DNA from: Pseudoxanthomonas sp. GM95
GTDB taxonomy: Bacteria; Pseudomonadota; Gammaproteobacteria; Xanthomonadales; Xanthomonadaceae
Assembly (NCBI RefSeq): GCF_900109775.1
Contig: NZ_FOAX01000002.1
Coordinates: 806,001-870,000 of the forward strand
Direction of reading: 5' to 3'
Length of the DNA: 64,000 nt
Shown: one piece after another, positions 37,701 through 45,848 of the stretch
How positions within the stretch are numbered: the first letter of the stretch is position 1
How the letters are laid out: every line of letters starts with the position of its first letter
Notes under the pieces: model-generated
What the model was told of the DNA's origin: nothing
Database searches by the model: none
Seen by the model: only the letters and a program-made list of their open reading frames with translations
Made by a program: the position numbers and the translations under genes

Positions 37701-40700
37701 TGTTCGTGCCCGATCTGGACGGCACGCCGGCCTCGGTCGACAGCGTGCTGCGCGAGATCCTGGAAACCGAGGTCAACAATCACCTGCAGACCGTCGATGC
37801 GTGGCTGGAGCCCGCGTTGGCTGCTGGCACGGCGGTGGCGACCGATCCGTTGCTGCGCGCGTTCCACACGATGAACGGCGCGTTCGCGATGGCCGACGTG
37901 CCGGAGATCACCGAGATCACCGGCCGCGCCGAGCAATACGTCAAGCGCCTGCTGGCCAACGGCGTGGCCGCCGATGCGGCCGGCGTTGCGGGCTTGTCTG
38001 GGGCGGCCGCGGCGATCCGCACCGCGATCGCCGCGCTGCAGGAATCGCAGCCGCGCATCCCGCTGTTCTCCGATCTACGCGCTGAACTGGGCGCGCTGCG
38101 CGACAGCCTGCCGCAGGTGGCCCGTCCGGTCTCCACCGTGGTCGACGACCGCAGCCAGGCGACCTACGGCCAGCTGCCGACCAGCCCGTTCGCGCCCGAT
38201 CTTGCACCGGACGTGGCGCTGACCGGCGCGATGGATCTTTCGCATTTCATCGATCTGTCGTCGCTGCCGGATGCGCCTGTAGATGCTGCGTCCGACGCCG
38301 CGTTCGAAACAGACACATCGCCGGTCGAAGCGCCCTCGGTGGCGGACGCCGCGCCTGCCGTGCCGGCGCTGCCGGAGTCGGGCGATACACCTTGGTTTGA
38401 CATCAAGCTCGATTACCGCGCCGAGCCGCGCTGGTCGGAGTCTGCAGTGCCGGTCACTGATGCGACGATCACGCTCGGCGCGCCGTTGAACGTCGTGCCG
38501 CCGCCGGCGCTGCCGGGCGATGTGCATGCCGGTGCCGATTTCGATCCGGCGCCCGCCGGAGACGCGCTGGAAGCCCATGCCTGGCACGACGCCAGCGTGG
38601 ACGTGGAAGCCCTGTCGTCAGATGCGGTGCTGCCGACCGCGGGCGATGATCAGCCGGTTTCCAGCGACATTGAATTCGCGGATGCGCCGCCTGTTTCGAG
38701 CGAGGCGCTTGAAGCTGCGCCATCGCACGACGATGCACCGGACTTCAGCAATCTCGACCAGGCCGATCTGGACGCGACTGCGCTGGCCTCGACCGACGCC
38801 GAAGCGGATGTCTCCGGCGTCAGCCTGACCGAGCCGGAAGCCGCCGCCGAAGCGATGGCCTGGGCCGAGCGCGTGGATGCTGCGGACACGACGGGCATCA
38901 CCTCAGGCTTCGATGCCGCGCCTGCAGCGCCTGAGTCGACGCCGCAGGCCGCAAGCGAAACTGAAACCGAGGCAGAAGCAGAAGCAGAAGCAGAAGCCTT
39001 CACTGAATTCTCCGTCGCCCCCGAGGCGGAGCAGGACACCCCATCCGCACAGGATGGCGTGGACCTGCCTCCCACTCCCGCAGCGACGGAAGCCCCGGCC
39101 ATGGCCGAGCAGATGCTCGACTTCACCCTGATCGATCGCGATCTGGTCGATATCTTCGTGGAGGAAGGCAACGACCTGCTCGACCACTCCGACGGCCTGC
39201 TGGCGCGCCTGCGCAATGCGCCGGACGACCGCGGCCTGGTGATCGGCCTGCAGCGCGACCTGCACACCATCAAGGGCGGCGCGCGCATGGCCGGCATCGA
39301 GGCCATCGGTGACCTGGGCCACGCGATCGAGTCGCTGCTGGAGCAGATCGCCGAGCATCGCGCCGACGTCGACCGCGGCGTGATCGCCCTGCTGGAACGT
39401 GGTTTCGATGCACTGCACGGCATGCTGGCACGCACTGCGGCCTATCACGTGGCCACGCCACGTCCGGATCTGGTCGCCGAGTTCGATGCCCGTGCCCGCG
39501 GCGAAGTGATCGCAGCGCCGGATGCCGTGACGTTCGAGTCTGAAGCCGAGGTGCCGCCCGCCCTGGTCGAGTTCGACGACGGTGCGGCGTCGTTCGCCGA
39601 GCCTGTCGAAGCAGCGCCCGCCGAGCCAGATGCCGTCCCGCACGCGCCGTCGGAAGACGCACCGCAGGTCTTCGAGATCGAGACGATCGAAGCCGCTGCG
39701 CCGCCGGAAGACGACGCCGCCTCGAATGCAGACGATGCCGCGGTTGAGCGCTCCAAGGAGATCGCGCAAGACGACGCGCTGCAGATCGAAGACGTCGCCG
39801 AGACGACCTCGTTCGAACTGGCGCACGAGGCGCCTGCCACCGACGAACTGGCAGACGAAGCGTCTGCTCCCGAACCCGAGCTGACGCTGGAGCCCGAACC
39901 GGATGCAACGCCGCTGGGCGGCATCGGTCTCGAATCACCGCTCTCGCTTGAAGACCTGACGCCGGCCGAGCCCTTCGAGGACGTCGAAGAGATCAGCCTG
40001 CCGCCGGTCGCCGACGCGCCTGCCGACAGCGCCGAACCTGCTGCGCCCGTGTTCGAGATCGAACCGGCTCCCGAAGCGTTGGCGGCAAGCGCATCGTCCA
40101 ACGATTACCTGGACGCCGACCTGCTCGCTGCCCTGGATGCGGCACTGGGTACCTCGTACGGCGCTGCGGCCAAGGCGCAGCAGACGGGCGAGCCGATCGC
40201 GTTCAGCGAAGAAGCAGCTCAGGACGCCACGCCGACGGACGCGTTCGAGCTTGCGGCCCAGACTGACGTTGCTGACGAATCGCCGGCATCGATCGAACCT
40301 GAGGTCGCCTTCGAGCCTGAACCGGAGTTTGAGGCCGAAGTCTCGCCTGAGCCTGTGCCGCCGCCGGTCCCGGCTTTCTTGGCACCCGTCGTCGCCGCGC
40401 CCGCCGTCGTGCCGCAGCCCGTCGCGGAACTGCCGGCGCTGTCGGCGCCGATCGACATGCAGTTGGCTGGCGATGACGAGCATTCCACGCTCAGCACCGG
40501 CCAGGAACAGGTGCGCGTGCGCGCGGACCTGCTCGACCAGCTCGTCAACCACGCCGGCGAAGTGGCGATCTACCGCGCCCGCCTGGAACAGCAGATGGGC
40601 GCCTTCCGCGCGGCAATGGCCGAGCTGGATCGCACCAACACGCGTCTGCACGACCAGCTGCGCCGCCTGGACCTGGAAACCGAAGCCCAGATCGTCGCCC

Positions 40701-42310
40701 GCTACCAGCGCGAGCAGGACACGCGCGACACCGCATTCGATCCGCTGGAACTGGACCGCTTCTCCACGCTGCAACAGCTCAGCCGCGCGCTGGGCGAATC
40801 GGCGGCCGACATCAGCGGCCTGCAGACCGTGCTGGACGATCTGGCCCGCCAGAACGACAGCCTGCTCGGCCAGCAGTCGCGCGTCAGCTCCGAGCTGCAG
40901 GATGGCCTGATGCGCGCGCGCATGGTGCCGTTCGAAGGCAGCGTGCCGCGTCTGCGCCGCGTGCTGCGCCAGGCCGCCGGCGATACCGGCAAGCAGGCGC
41001 AGCTGCAGCTGGAAGGCGCGCACGGCGAGCTGGACCGCAACGTGCTGGAGCGCATGACCGCGCCGCTGGAACACTTGCTGCGTAATGCCGTGGCCCACGG
41101 CCTGGAAACGCCGCAGGCCCGCCGCGAATCCGGCAAGCCGGAAGAAGGCGTGGTCCGCGTGGTGCTGCGTCGCGAAGGCTCGGAAATGGTGCTGCAGGTG
41201 GCCGACGACGGCGCCGGCATCGATCATGCGGCGATTCGTCGTCGCGCCGAGCAGCGCGGCATGCTGCCGGCCGGGGCCGAACTGGCCGACATCGACCTGG
41301 AACGCCTGATCCTGGAGCCGGGCTTCTCCACCGCCGAGGAAGTCAGCCAGCTGGCCGGTCGCGGCGTGGGCATGGACGTGGTTCACAACGAGGTCCGCCA
41401 GCTCGGCGGTTCGCTGGAAATCACCTCTACGCGCGGCCAGGGCACGGCATTCACGCTGCGCCTGCCGCAGACGCTGGCGGTCACGCAGGCGGTGTTCGTG
41501 CAGATCGGCGAGACCCAGTTCGCGGTGCCGGTGGCGGCCGTGGGCGGTGTCGGCCGGATCAGTCGCGAGCGCTTCGAAGCCGCCGATGCGGCCTACGTCT
41601 ACGGTGGCGAGGAATATGCGCTGCACGACCTGGGCACGCTGGTCGGGCAGGGCCCGGCCAAGGCCGAAGGCCAGCCGCAGATCCCGCTGCTGCTGGTGCG
41701 CGCCGGTGAACTGCGCGCCGCAGTGGCTGTGGACCAGGTGCTGGGCAACCGCGAGATCGTGGTCAAGCCGGTCGGTCCGCAGATCGGCTCGATCCCCGGC
41801 ATCTACGGCGCCACGATCACCGGCGACGGCAGCGTGGTGGTGATCCTGGACGCCGCGCCGCTGGTGCGTCGCTTCATCGCCCAGCCGGCGCTGGCCAATG
41901 CCTCCGTCGCGCCGGCCGAACAGCGCCACGTGCCGCTGGTGATGGTGGTCGACGATTCGCTGACCATGCGCAAGGTCACCAGCCGCGTGCTGGAGCGCCA
42001 CAACCTGGAAGTCAGCACCGCGCGCGATGGCGTCGAGGCGCTGGAACGCCTGGAAGAACGCGTGCCCGACCTGATGCTGCTGGACATCGAAATGCCGCGC
42101 ATGGACGGCTACGAGCTGGCCACCGCGATGCGCGCCGATCCGCGTTTTGCCGGCGTGCCGATCGTGATGATCACCTCGCGTACCGGCGACAAGCATCGCC
42201 AGCGCGCGCTGGAGATCGGCGTGCAGCGCTACATGGGCAAGCCGTACCAGGAACTGGATTTGATGCGCAACGTTTACGACCTGCTGGGGATGGCCCGTGT
42301 CCGCGACTGA
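34769..42310 (+). CDS. chpA: Multi-Hpt hybrid chemotaxis kinase ChpA
   Basis: 2,513 residues from ATG 34769 (a GTG at 34724 with AAGGA upstream would add 15). The start resembles Pseudomonas ChpA (LGWVKPELDQTL..., YLHQVQGTL). Phosphotransfer-type domains: N-terminal His52 region, a degenerate one near 468 (PRLLGEVGGALRML, no His), His870 (HTLKGSGRLVGA), His1033 (HTMNGAFAMAD) and His1499 (HTIKGGARMAG). Long acidic Ala/Pro/Glu linkers lie at about 565-820, 1145-1445 and 1545-1900. Then come dimerisation, CheA kinase (HLLRNAVAHGLE at 2102; GRGVGMDVV), CheW and receiver domains (Asp2439). It phosphorylates PilG and is the hub of the cluster. Hexanucleotide repeat at 38972. Confidence 0.96.
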   Translation: MSALREAMSHAVLGWVKPELDQTLRLVRGEIESFADNPADTSRMHVCVGYLHQVQGTLHMVELYAPAMVAEELEKLAQALQAGQVADADEACATLMRGTVLLPDYLERLQSGHRDIPIVLLPLLNDIRASRGETGLSESVLFAPDLNRPLPQDVPAIEPMPGNTRDTRFAQAHEHLERVLAHWPEDGAPADASALVAVLMPLQRLTQHTAVRRMLWVAVSVAEALRDGALAPTPALQQGFTGVLRAVRQIKQGVVPGAAPGQEPTRQLLYQVAHSPAMHPALDDLRKAFDLEAAASPSEAELEHARSSISGRNRALLDTVGGAVKEELMRVKDALDLQLRTGADIAGLAPQVTQLASVADTLGMMGLGLARNVVLQQRDSLAELVDGRRAAEEGALMDIAGALLYVDASLDDQVTHLGENTAPDTQTVEAQRTVEALAGEAIRNFSEARQQFVAFIETGWDHDQLQDMPRLLGEVGGALRMLELEEPADYLEGVRRYIGTELIQRQRVPGGAQLDTLADAMASLEYYLEALREHRPNREEILGITRSSLETLRYWPLPSEQDAPAPMALAPQDDAPAVQRDATPLTFAPAPEFTADALDSSPIDSADEAPAFSIERAPELPEFVPAQASDNGFDPVAGEFDALAPTAAEEADQIDAAFASDEAALVEAAFEPVSPVASEVESGADVPVAFDAGDDAPVAHEAEPEVAPVFELPVDGLVSPEPPELPAFTEPTPEPVAEVAPSFDAAFEPETIEPESVAADALEAPIDSFDVEAIEMIEATDVVTPAEAIEPINAGNAVEAIDATDVALADNGQLLEGGFDLTGNDIDDEIRDVFLEEFDEEIGNLREMLPAWTSHVENLDRLRPIRRVFHTLKGSGRLVGARLLGEFAWKIENMLNRVLDGSRPASPAVVALLEQATDTLPQLNAALRGHTGVQADLAGIEAMADRVAAGEDVFYRPQATAQAPAAVEAPTEATAAPVFVPDLDGTPASVDSVLREILETEVNNHLQTVDAWLEPALAAGTAVATDPLLRAFHTMNGAFAMADVPEITEITGRAEQYVKRLLANGVAADAAGVAGLSGAAAAIRTAIAALQESQPRIPLFSDLRAELGALRDSLPQVARPVSTVVDDRSQATYGQLPTSPFAPDLAPDVALTGAMDLSHFIDLSSLPDAPVDAASDAAFETDTSPVEAPSVADAAPAVPALPESGDTPWFDIKLDYRAEPRWSESAVPVTDATITLGAPLNVVPPPALPGDVHAGADFDPAPAGDALEAHAWHDASVDVEALSSDAVLPTAGDDQPVSSDIEFADAPPVSSEALEAAPSHDDAPDFSNLDQADLDATALASTDAEADVSGVSLTEPEAAAEAMAWAERVDAADTTGITSGFDAAPAAPESTPQAASETETEAEAEAEAEAFTEFSVAPEAEQDTPSAQDGVDLPPTPAATEAPAMAEQMLDFTLIDRDLVDIFVEEGNDLLDHSDGLLARLRNAPDDRGLVIGLQRDLHTIKGGARMAGIEAIGDLGHAIESLLEQIAEHRADVDRGVIALLERGFDALHGMLARTAAYHVATPRPDLVAEFDARARGEVIAAPDAVTFESEAEVPPALVEFDDGAASFAEPVEAAPAEPDAVPHAPSEDAPQVFEIETIEAAAPPEDDAASNADDAAVERSKEIAQDDALQIEDVAETTSFELAHEAPATDELADEASAPEPELTLEPEPDATPLGGIGLESPLSLEDLTPAEPFEDVEEISLPPVADAPADSAEPAAPVFEIEPAPEALAASASSNDYLDADLLAALDAALGTSYGAAAKAQQTGEPIAFSEEAAQDATPTDAFELAAQTDVADESPASIEPEVAFEPEPEFEAEVSPEPVPPPVPAFLAPVVAAPAVVPQPVAELPALSAPIDMQLAGDDEHSTLSTGQEQVRVRADLLDQLVNHAGEVAIYRARLEQQMGAFRAAMAELDRTNTRLHDQLRRLDLETEAQIVARYQREQDTRDTAFDPLELDRFSTLQQLSRALGESAADISGLQTVLDDLARQNDSLLGQQSRVSSELQDGLMRARMVPFEGSVPRLRRVLRQAAGDTGKQAQLQLEGAHGELDRNVLERMTAPLEHLLRNAVAHGLETPQARRESGKPEEGVVRVVLRREGSEMVLQVADDGAGIDHAAIRRRAEQRGMLPAGAELADIDLERLILEPGFSTAEEVSQLAGRGVGMDVVHNEVRQLGGSLEITSTRGQGTAFTLRLPQTLAVTQAVFVQIGETQFAVPVAAVGGVGRISRERFEAADAAYVYGGEEYALHDLGTLVGQGPAKAEGQPQIPLLLVRAGELRAAVAVDQVLGNREIVVKPVGPQIGSIPGIYGATITGDGSVVVILDAAPLVRRFIAQPALANASVAPAEQRHVPLVMVVDDSLTMRKVTSRVLERHNLEVSTARDGVEALERLEERVPDLMLLDIEMPRMDGYELATAMRADPRFAGVPIVMITSRTGDKHRQRALEIGVQRYMGKPYQELDLMRNVYDLLGMARVRD
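38972..38995 (+). repeat. In-frame hexanucleotide repeat (GCAGAA)x4 in chpA
   Basis: Four exact tandem copies of GCAGAA encode an Ala-Glu dipeptide run in the acidic linker before the third His-containing Hpt domain. Copy number could change without shifting the frame. Confidence 0.8.
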
Positions 42311-43844
42311 TTCGAGCGTTTCTTCCGCGCCCCGCGTCGCCCTGCTGGCCAGGCAGGGCGTGGCGCGCGAGCAGCTGCGCGGCGCGCTGGTCAGCGCCGG
42401 CGCGCAGATCGCGCTGGAAGACGATCCCAACGAGCTGGCGCTTGAAGCCCTGTCTGCCAGCCAGCCGCATGCGGTGCTGGTGGCGCTGGAGCCGTCCATC
42501 GAGGATGCGCTGGTGCGACTGGATCCGTTCCTGGGCAACCCGCAGCTCACCGTGATCTACGACGAGGCCGACCTGGCTTCTGCGCGCGTGGGCTGGGACG
42601 CGCAGCGCTGGGCGCGGCACCTGTCGGCCAAACTTCACGGCCATCGCGACGTGCTGCCGCCGGGCGCGGAAATCGAACTGCCGCAGGCGCCGGAGCCTGG
42701 CCGCCCGCAGCCGCCGGCCTTCGTCGAGGACGATGCGCTGGAGCTGCATCTGGACGAAGCCGTCGTGCAGTCGGCGTCGCTGCCGGACGAGCATGTCTTC
42801 GGCACGCCGTTGCCGCCGCTGGAAATGGACGCCGAAGCCTTGCCTGAAGACGGGCAGGACTTTGGCCTGGTGACGTCGCTGCCCGAGGCAGGCGTCGAGG
42901 AACATCAGGACGAACACGTCTTCGGCACCGTACTGTCGGTGCCTGAAGAAGGCGCGGAAGCCCAGCCGGTCGATGCCTTCACCTTCGACGCCGAAAGCTG
43001 GACGCCGCCGCCGACCGTCGCGCGCCTGGCGCTGGTCGAAGACGCGGTGCTGCCGCTGGAGCCGCTCGAAGAAGCACCGGTCGCCGTTGCGCCGGTCGCG
43101 CCGACGGTCCAGACGCCGGTTGCGCTGCAGGCGCCTAAGTCCGCGTCGCTGTCGCACCTGTCGCTGGTCGAGGATTTCGAAGTGGTGGTGCCGGTCCGCG
43201 CTGCGCCGGCGGTGCCGCCACCGCTGCCGCCGGGCTTCGGTAGCCTGAAGCTGGAACTGGAATCGCTGGATACGCCCGAGGCGGCCCCGGCCGAAGCCGA
43301 CGCCGCCGGCAGCAAGGTGCGCGGCGCGGTGCTGTTGTTCGCGGGCATCGGCGGCCCCGACGCGGTGCGTCGCGTGCTGTCCGGCCTGCCGGTGTCGCTG
43401 GAGCTGCCAGTGCTGGTGCACCTGCGCCTGGATGGCGGCCGCTACGACAATCTTTCCAAGCAGATCCAGCGCATCTCGCCGCTGCCGGTGCTGTTGGCCC
43501 GCGCCGGCATGGCCGCGCGCGCCGGCTACGTCTACGTGGTGCCCGACGATGTCGCCGCGCAAGCCGACGGCGGCATGATCGGCTTCGCCGAAGGACGCAC
43601 CGATGTGCCGACCCTGCTGGGCGCGCTGCCGCCGGATCGCACCGCGGTCCTGCTGCTCAGCGGCGCCGATGCGCACAACGCCGAGCCGGCGCTGATGATG
43701 GGCGCCCGTGGCGCGCTGGTGGCCGGACAGTCGCTGCAGGGCTGCTACGACTGGGCCGCGGCCAAGGCACTGGAAAGCGGCGGCGGCGATACCGCTTCGC
43801 CCGAAGAACTCGCCAAGCGCGTGATCGAACACCTGGGAGCCTGA
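42297..43844 (+). CDS. CheB/ChpB-like protein with degenerate receiver and esterase domains
   Basis: 515 residues from GTG 42297, overlapping chpA by 14 bp. N-terminal receiver-like fold (about 12-115) without the expected acidic pocket or phospho-Asp. A Pro/Glu-rich linker (about 120-335) contains two DEHVFGT repeats and two LVED motifs. The C-terminal CheB-type domain (about 340-500) has FAGIGGP (348-354) where CheB has the catalytic S-T-G-G-P, and LLSGADAHNAEPA (about 453-465) where CheB has the catalytic Asp in the TGMGxDG loop. The His region VLVHLRL is kept. It is probably not an active methylesterase, which is inference from alignment by eye. Confidence 0.75.
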   Translation: MSATDSSVSSAPRVALLARQGVAREQLRGALVSAGAQIALEDDPNELALEALSASQPHAVLVALEPSIEDALVRLDPFLGNPQLTVIYDEADLASARVGWDAQRWARHLSAKLHGHRDVLPPGAEIELPQAPEPGRPQPPAFVEDDALELHLDEAVVQSASLPDEHVFGTPLPPLEMDAEALPEDGQDFGLVTSLPEAGVEEHQDEHVFGTVLSVPEEGAEAQPVDAFTFDAESWTPPPTVARLALVEDAVLPLEPLEEAPVAVAPVAPTVQTPVALQAPKSASLSHLSLVEDFEVVVPVRAAPAVPPPLPPGFGSLKLELESLDTPEAAPAEADAAGSKVRGAVLLFAGIGGPDAVRRVLSGLPVSLELPVLVHLRLDGGRYDNLSKQIQRISPLPVLLARAGMAARAGYVYVVPDDVAAQADGGMIGFAEGRTDVPTLLGALPPDRTAVLLLSGADAHNAEPALMMGARGALVAGQSLQGCYDWAAAKALESGGGDTASPEELAKRVIEHLGA

Positions 43845-43849
43845 AGGCC

Positions 43850-44320
43850 ATGGCACGTTCCAATGATGAAATCCGCGGCGTGCTGGTCCAGGCCGGGCAG
43901 GACCGTGTGCTGCTGCCCAACGCGACCGTGGCCGAAGTGCTGGCGCGTGTCCCGGTCCAGCCGGTGGCCGATGCGCCGCAGTGGTTGCCCGGCACGATCG
44001 ACTGGCAGGGCTGGCAGGTGCCGCTGGTGTCGATCGTCAACTTGGGCGGCCTGGGCAGCGAGACCGTCAACGCCGCCAGCAAGATCGTCGTGCTCAAGAC
44101 CCTCACCGGGGGCGAGGCGATGCCGTACATGGGCCTGCTGACCCAGTCGTTCCCGCGCCTGATCTCGGTGCCGCGCGACGGCCTGCTGGCCGACGCCAGC
44201 GAGGAATCCCTGCCCGAAGGCGTGCAGATGCGCGTGCTGCTGGGCGACGAGGCCGCGCTGCTGCCGGACCTGGAAGTGATCGAGCGCATGGTCGCTGGCG
44301 CGATCGCCCAGCCGGCCTGA
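43850..44320 (+). CDS. chpC: CheW-like protein ChpC
   Basis: 156 residues, single CheW domain: GVLVQAGQDRVLLPNATVAEV, then QWLPGTIDWQGWQVPLVSI and MPYMGLLTQSFPRL. It starts 5 bp after the CheB-like gene. In Pseudomonas ChpC is a second adaptor that connects other receptors to ChpA; the same role is inferred. Last gene of the Chp cluster. About 100 bp separate it from the EF-hand gene. Confidence 0.85.
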   Translation: MARSNDEIRGVLVQAGQDRVLLPNATVAEVLARVPVQPVADAPQWLPGTIDWQGWQVPLVSIVNLGGLGSETVNAASKIVVLKTLTGGEAMPYMGLLTQSFPRLISVPRDGLLADASEESLPEGVQMRVLLGDEAALLPDLEVIERMVAGAIAQPA

Positions 44321-44417
44321 CCGTTCAAGCCGGGCCTGTTCGGCCTGCAGGGTTCACGCCTCAATCGCAGCGCCGGTGCCAAGGTTTGCGCCAGATTTCA
44401 ACCTTGAGGCTGGTGGC

Positions 44418-44816
44418 ATGAAGACGTTGCTTCGTTCCGGTGTGTTGCCGGGTCTGCTGGTGCTGGCGGGTGCCGCGCAGGCGCAAACGGCCATGCCGCG
44501 GCAGTCCGCCGAAACGATCGCGCCGCCGGCCACCTCCGCCCCCAACACGCTGACCTCGGCGCTGCCGCCGCAGGGCTTCAGGACCGTGACCATGCAGACC
44601 CCGCAGGGGCCGGTGACCGTCAACTGGGGACAGGAAAATACGCTGGCCAACGCTTCCGATTACAAGGTGACGATCCAGCAGCTGGACAAGAATGGCGACG
44701 GCGTCCTGACCCGCGACGAAGTACCGGAGAACCACGCGCTGTCCAGCGAGTTCCGCCTGGTCGACAAGAACCACGACGGCAAGATCACCGCTGAGGAACT
44801 GGCCAACTGGCAGTAA
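44418..44816 (+). CDS. Exported EF-hand domain protein
   Basis: 132 residues from ATG 44418. Signal peptide MKTLLRSGVLPGLLVLAGAAQA. After a Pro/Thr-rich stretch come two EF-hand loops near the C terminus: DKNGDGVLTRDE and DKNHDGKITAEE, both with acidic residues at calcium positions 1, 3, 5 and 12. It is probably a periplasmic or secreted calcium-binding protein; its partner is unknown. It follows the Chp cluster on the same strand and ends at a clear terminator. Confidence 0.85.
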   Translation: MKTLLRSGVLPGLLVLAGAAQAQTAMPRQSAETIAPPATSAPNTLTSALPPQGFRTVTMQTPQGPVTVNWGQENTLANASDYKVTIQQLDKNGDGVLTRDEVPENHALSSEFRLVDKNHDGKITAEELANWQ

Positions 44817-44840
44817 CGGCGCGCTGATGTGTCGAATGAA

Positions 44841-44870
44841 AAGCGCCGGGCAATGCCCGGCGTTTCTGTT
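44841..44870. terminator. Terminator between the EF-hand gene and rsmE
   Basis: Perfect stem CGCCGGGC-AAT-GCCCGGCG (44844-44862), with a T-rich right flank and an A-rich left flank. It can serve both convergent genes. Confidence 0.8.
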
Positions 44871-44896
44871 TGCGAGCTGAGCGTTGCGTCAAGCGC

Positions 44897-45631
44897 CTAA
44901 AGGTCGCCCAGCAGCGCCTGCACCGCGGCGATGGCGGCCAGGCCGGCGGTTTCGGTGCGCAGCACGCGCGGGCCGAGCTGAAGGCCCTGGAAGCCGTTCG
45001 ATTCCAGCGCCTGGCGGTCGCGCGGCGACCAGCCGCCTTCCGGGCCGATGGCGATCACGACATGCCTGGAGGTCGGCGCGGCGAGCGTCTTCAAGGCATG
45101 GGTGCCTTGCGGGTCGAGCAGCAGGCGCAGCGCGTCGGCGGGCAGGGCGGCTGCGGCGGCCAGCAGCGGCTGCGGCTCGGCGACGTCGGGAATGCGCGCG
45201 CGGCCGGACTGTTCGCAGGCCGACACCACCACGCCACGCCAGTGGGCGAGGCGCTTGTGCAGCCGCTCGCCCGAGAGCTTCACTTCCGAGCGCTCCGAAT
45301 CCACCGGCAGCACTGCGGCCACGCCCAGTTCGGTCGCCTTCTGCAGGATCAGGTCCATCTTCTCGCCGCGCGCGATGCCCTGCAGCAGGGTGATGTGCAG
45401 CGGGGACTCGTTGTCGATCGCGCGCGCGCCGGAGATCTGCGCCAGCACCTCGCGCTTGGTGATGCTGGTCAGGGTGGCGTCGTAATCCTGGCCGTCGCCG
45501 TTGAACAGCACGCAGGCATCGCCTTCGCGCAGGCGCAGCACGCGCGACAGATGGGCGGCGGCGTCCTCCGGCAGCGACACTTGCGCGCCGGGCGACAGGC
45601 TGGCCTCGACATGCACGCGGGTCAGGCGCAT
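44897..45631 (-). CDS. rsmE: 16S rRNA m3U1498 methyltransferase RsmE
   Basis: 244 residues from ATG 45631. N-terminal PUA-like RNA-binding part (MRLTRVHVEAS...RVLRLREGDACVLFNGDG) and a C-terminal SPOUT knot with the SAM site IGPEGGWSPRD and LGPRVLRTETA. Methylates uridine 1498 in the 30S decoding region. The larger open frame upstream is a shadow. Divergent from nudE. Confidence 0.95.
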   Translation of the reverse strand: MRLTRVHVEASLSPGAQVSLPEDAAAHLSRVLRLREGDACVLFNGDGQDYDATLTSITKREVLAQISGARAIDNESPLHITLLQGIARGEKMDLILQKATELGVAAVLPVDSERSEVKLSGERLHKRLAHWRGVVVSACEQSGRARIPDVAEPQPLLAAAAALPADALRLLLDPQGTHALKTLAAPTSRHVVIAIGPEGGWSPRDRQALESNGFQGLQLGPRVLRTETAGLAAIAAVQALLGDL

Positions 45632-45848
45632 CGGATGTCCTCTGGAGCGAAGTGAGTGGCAGGGCGCGAAGCCGTGCATCGCGTGACATGACGCATGTGC
45701 CGCGCTCGGTTTGCGGCGCCGCTGCACGCGCGGCTGTTGCATGGCGGCGCGGAATCGGTGCCGGCCTCTGCTAGCATTCGCGGCTGATGATCTTCCTGCA
45801 TGCGCCCATGATATCGACCCCTGCCGGACACGGCAGCAGGCACCGCCC

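Noticed and set aside
36500-40450. Low-complexity acidic stretches in chpA considered as a frameshift or assembly artefact
   Set aside because: The frame stays open for over 2,500 codons with conserved domains on both sides, and ChpA proteins are known to have such linkers.
39935-42550. 871-codon open frame on the minus strand across chpA
   Set aside because: It lies opposite well-conserved kinase, CheW and receiver domains and its translation is His/Arg/Gln-rich without any fold. It is a by-product of high GC third positions.
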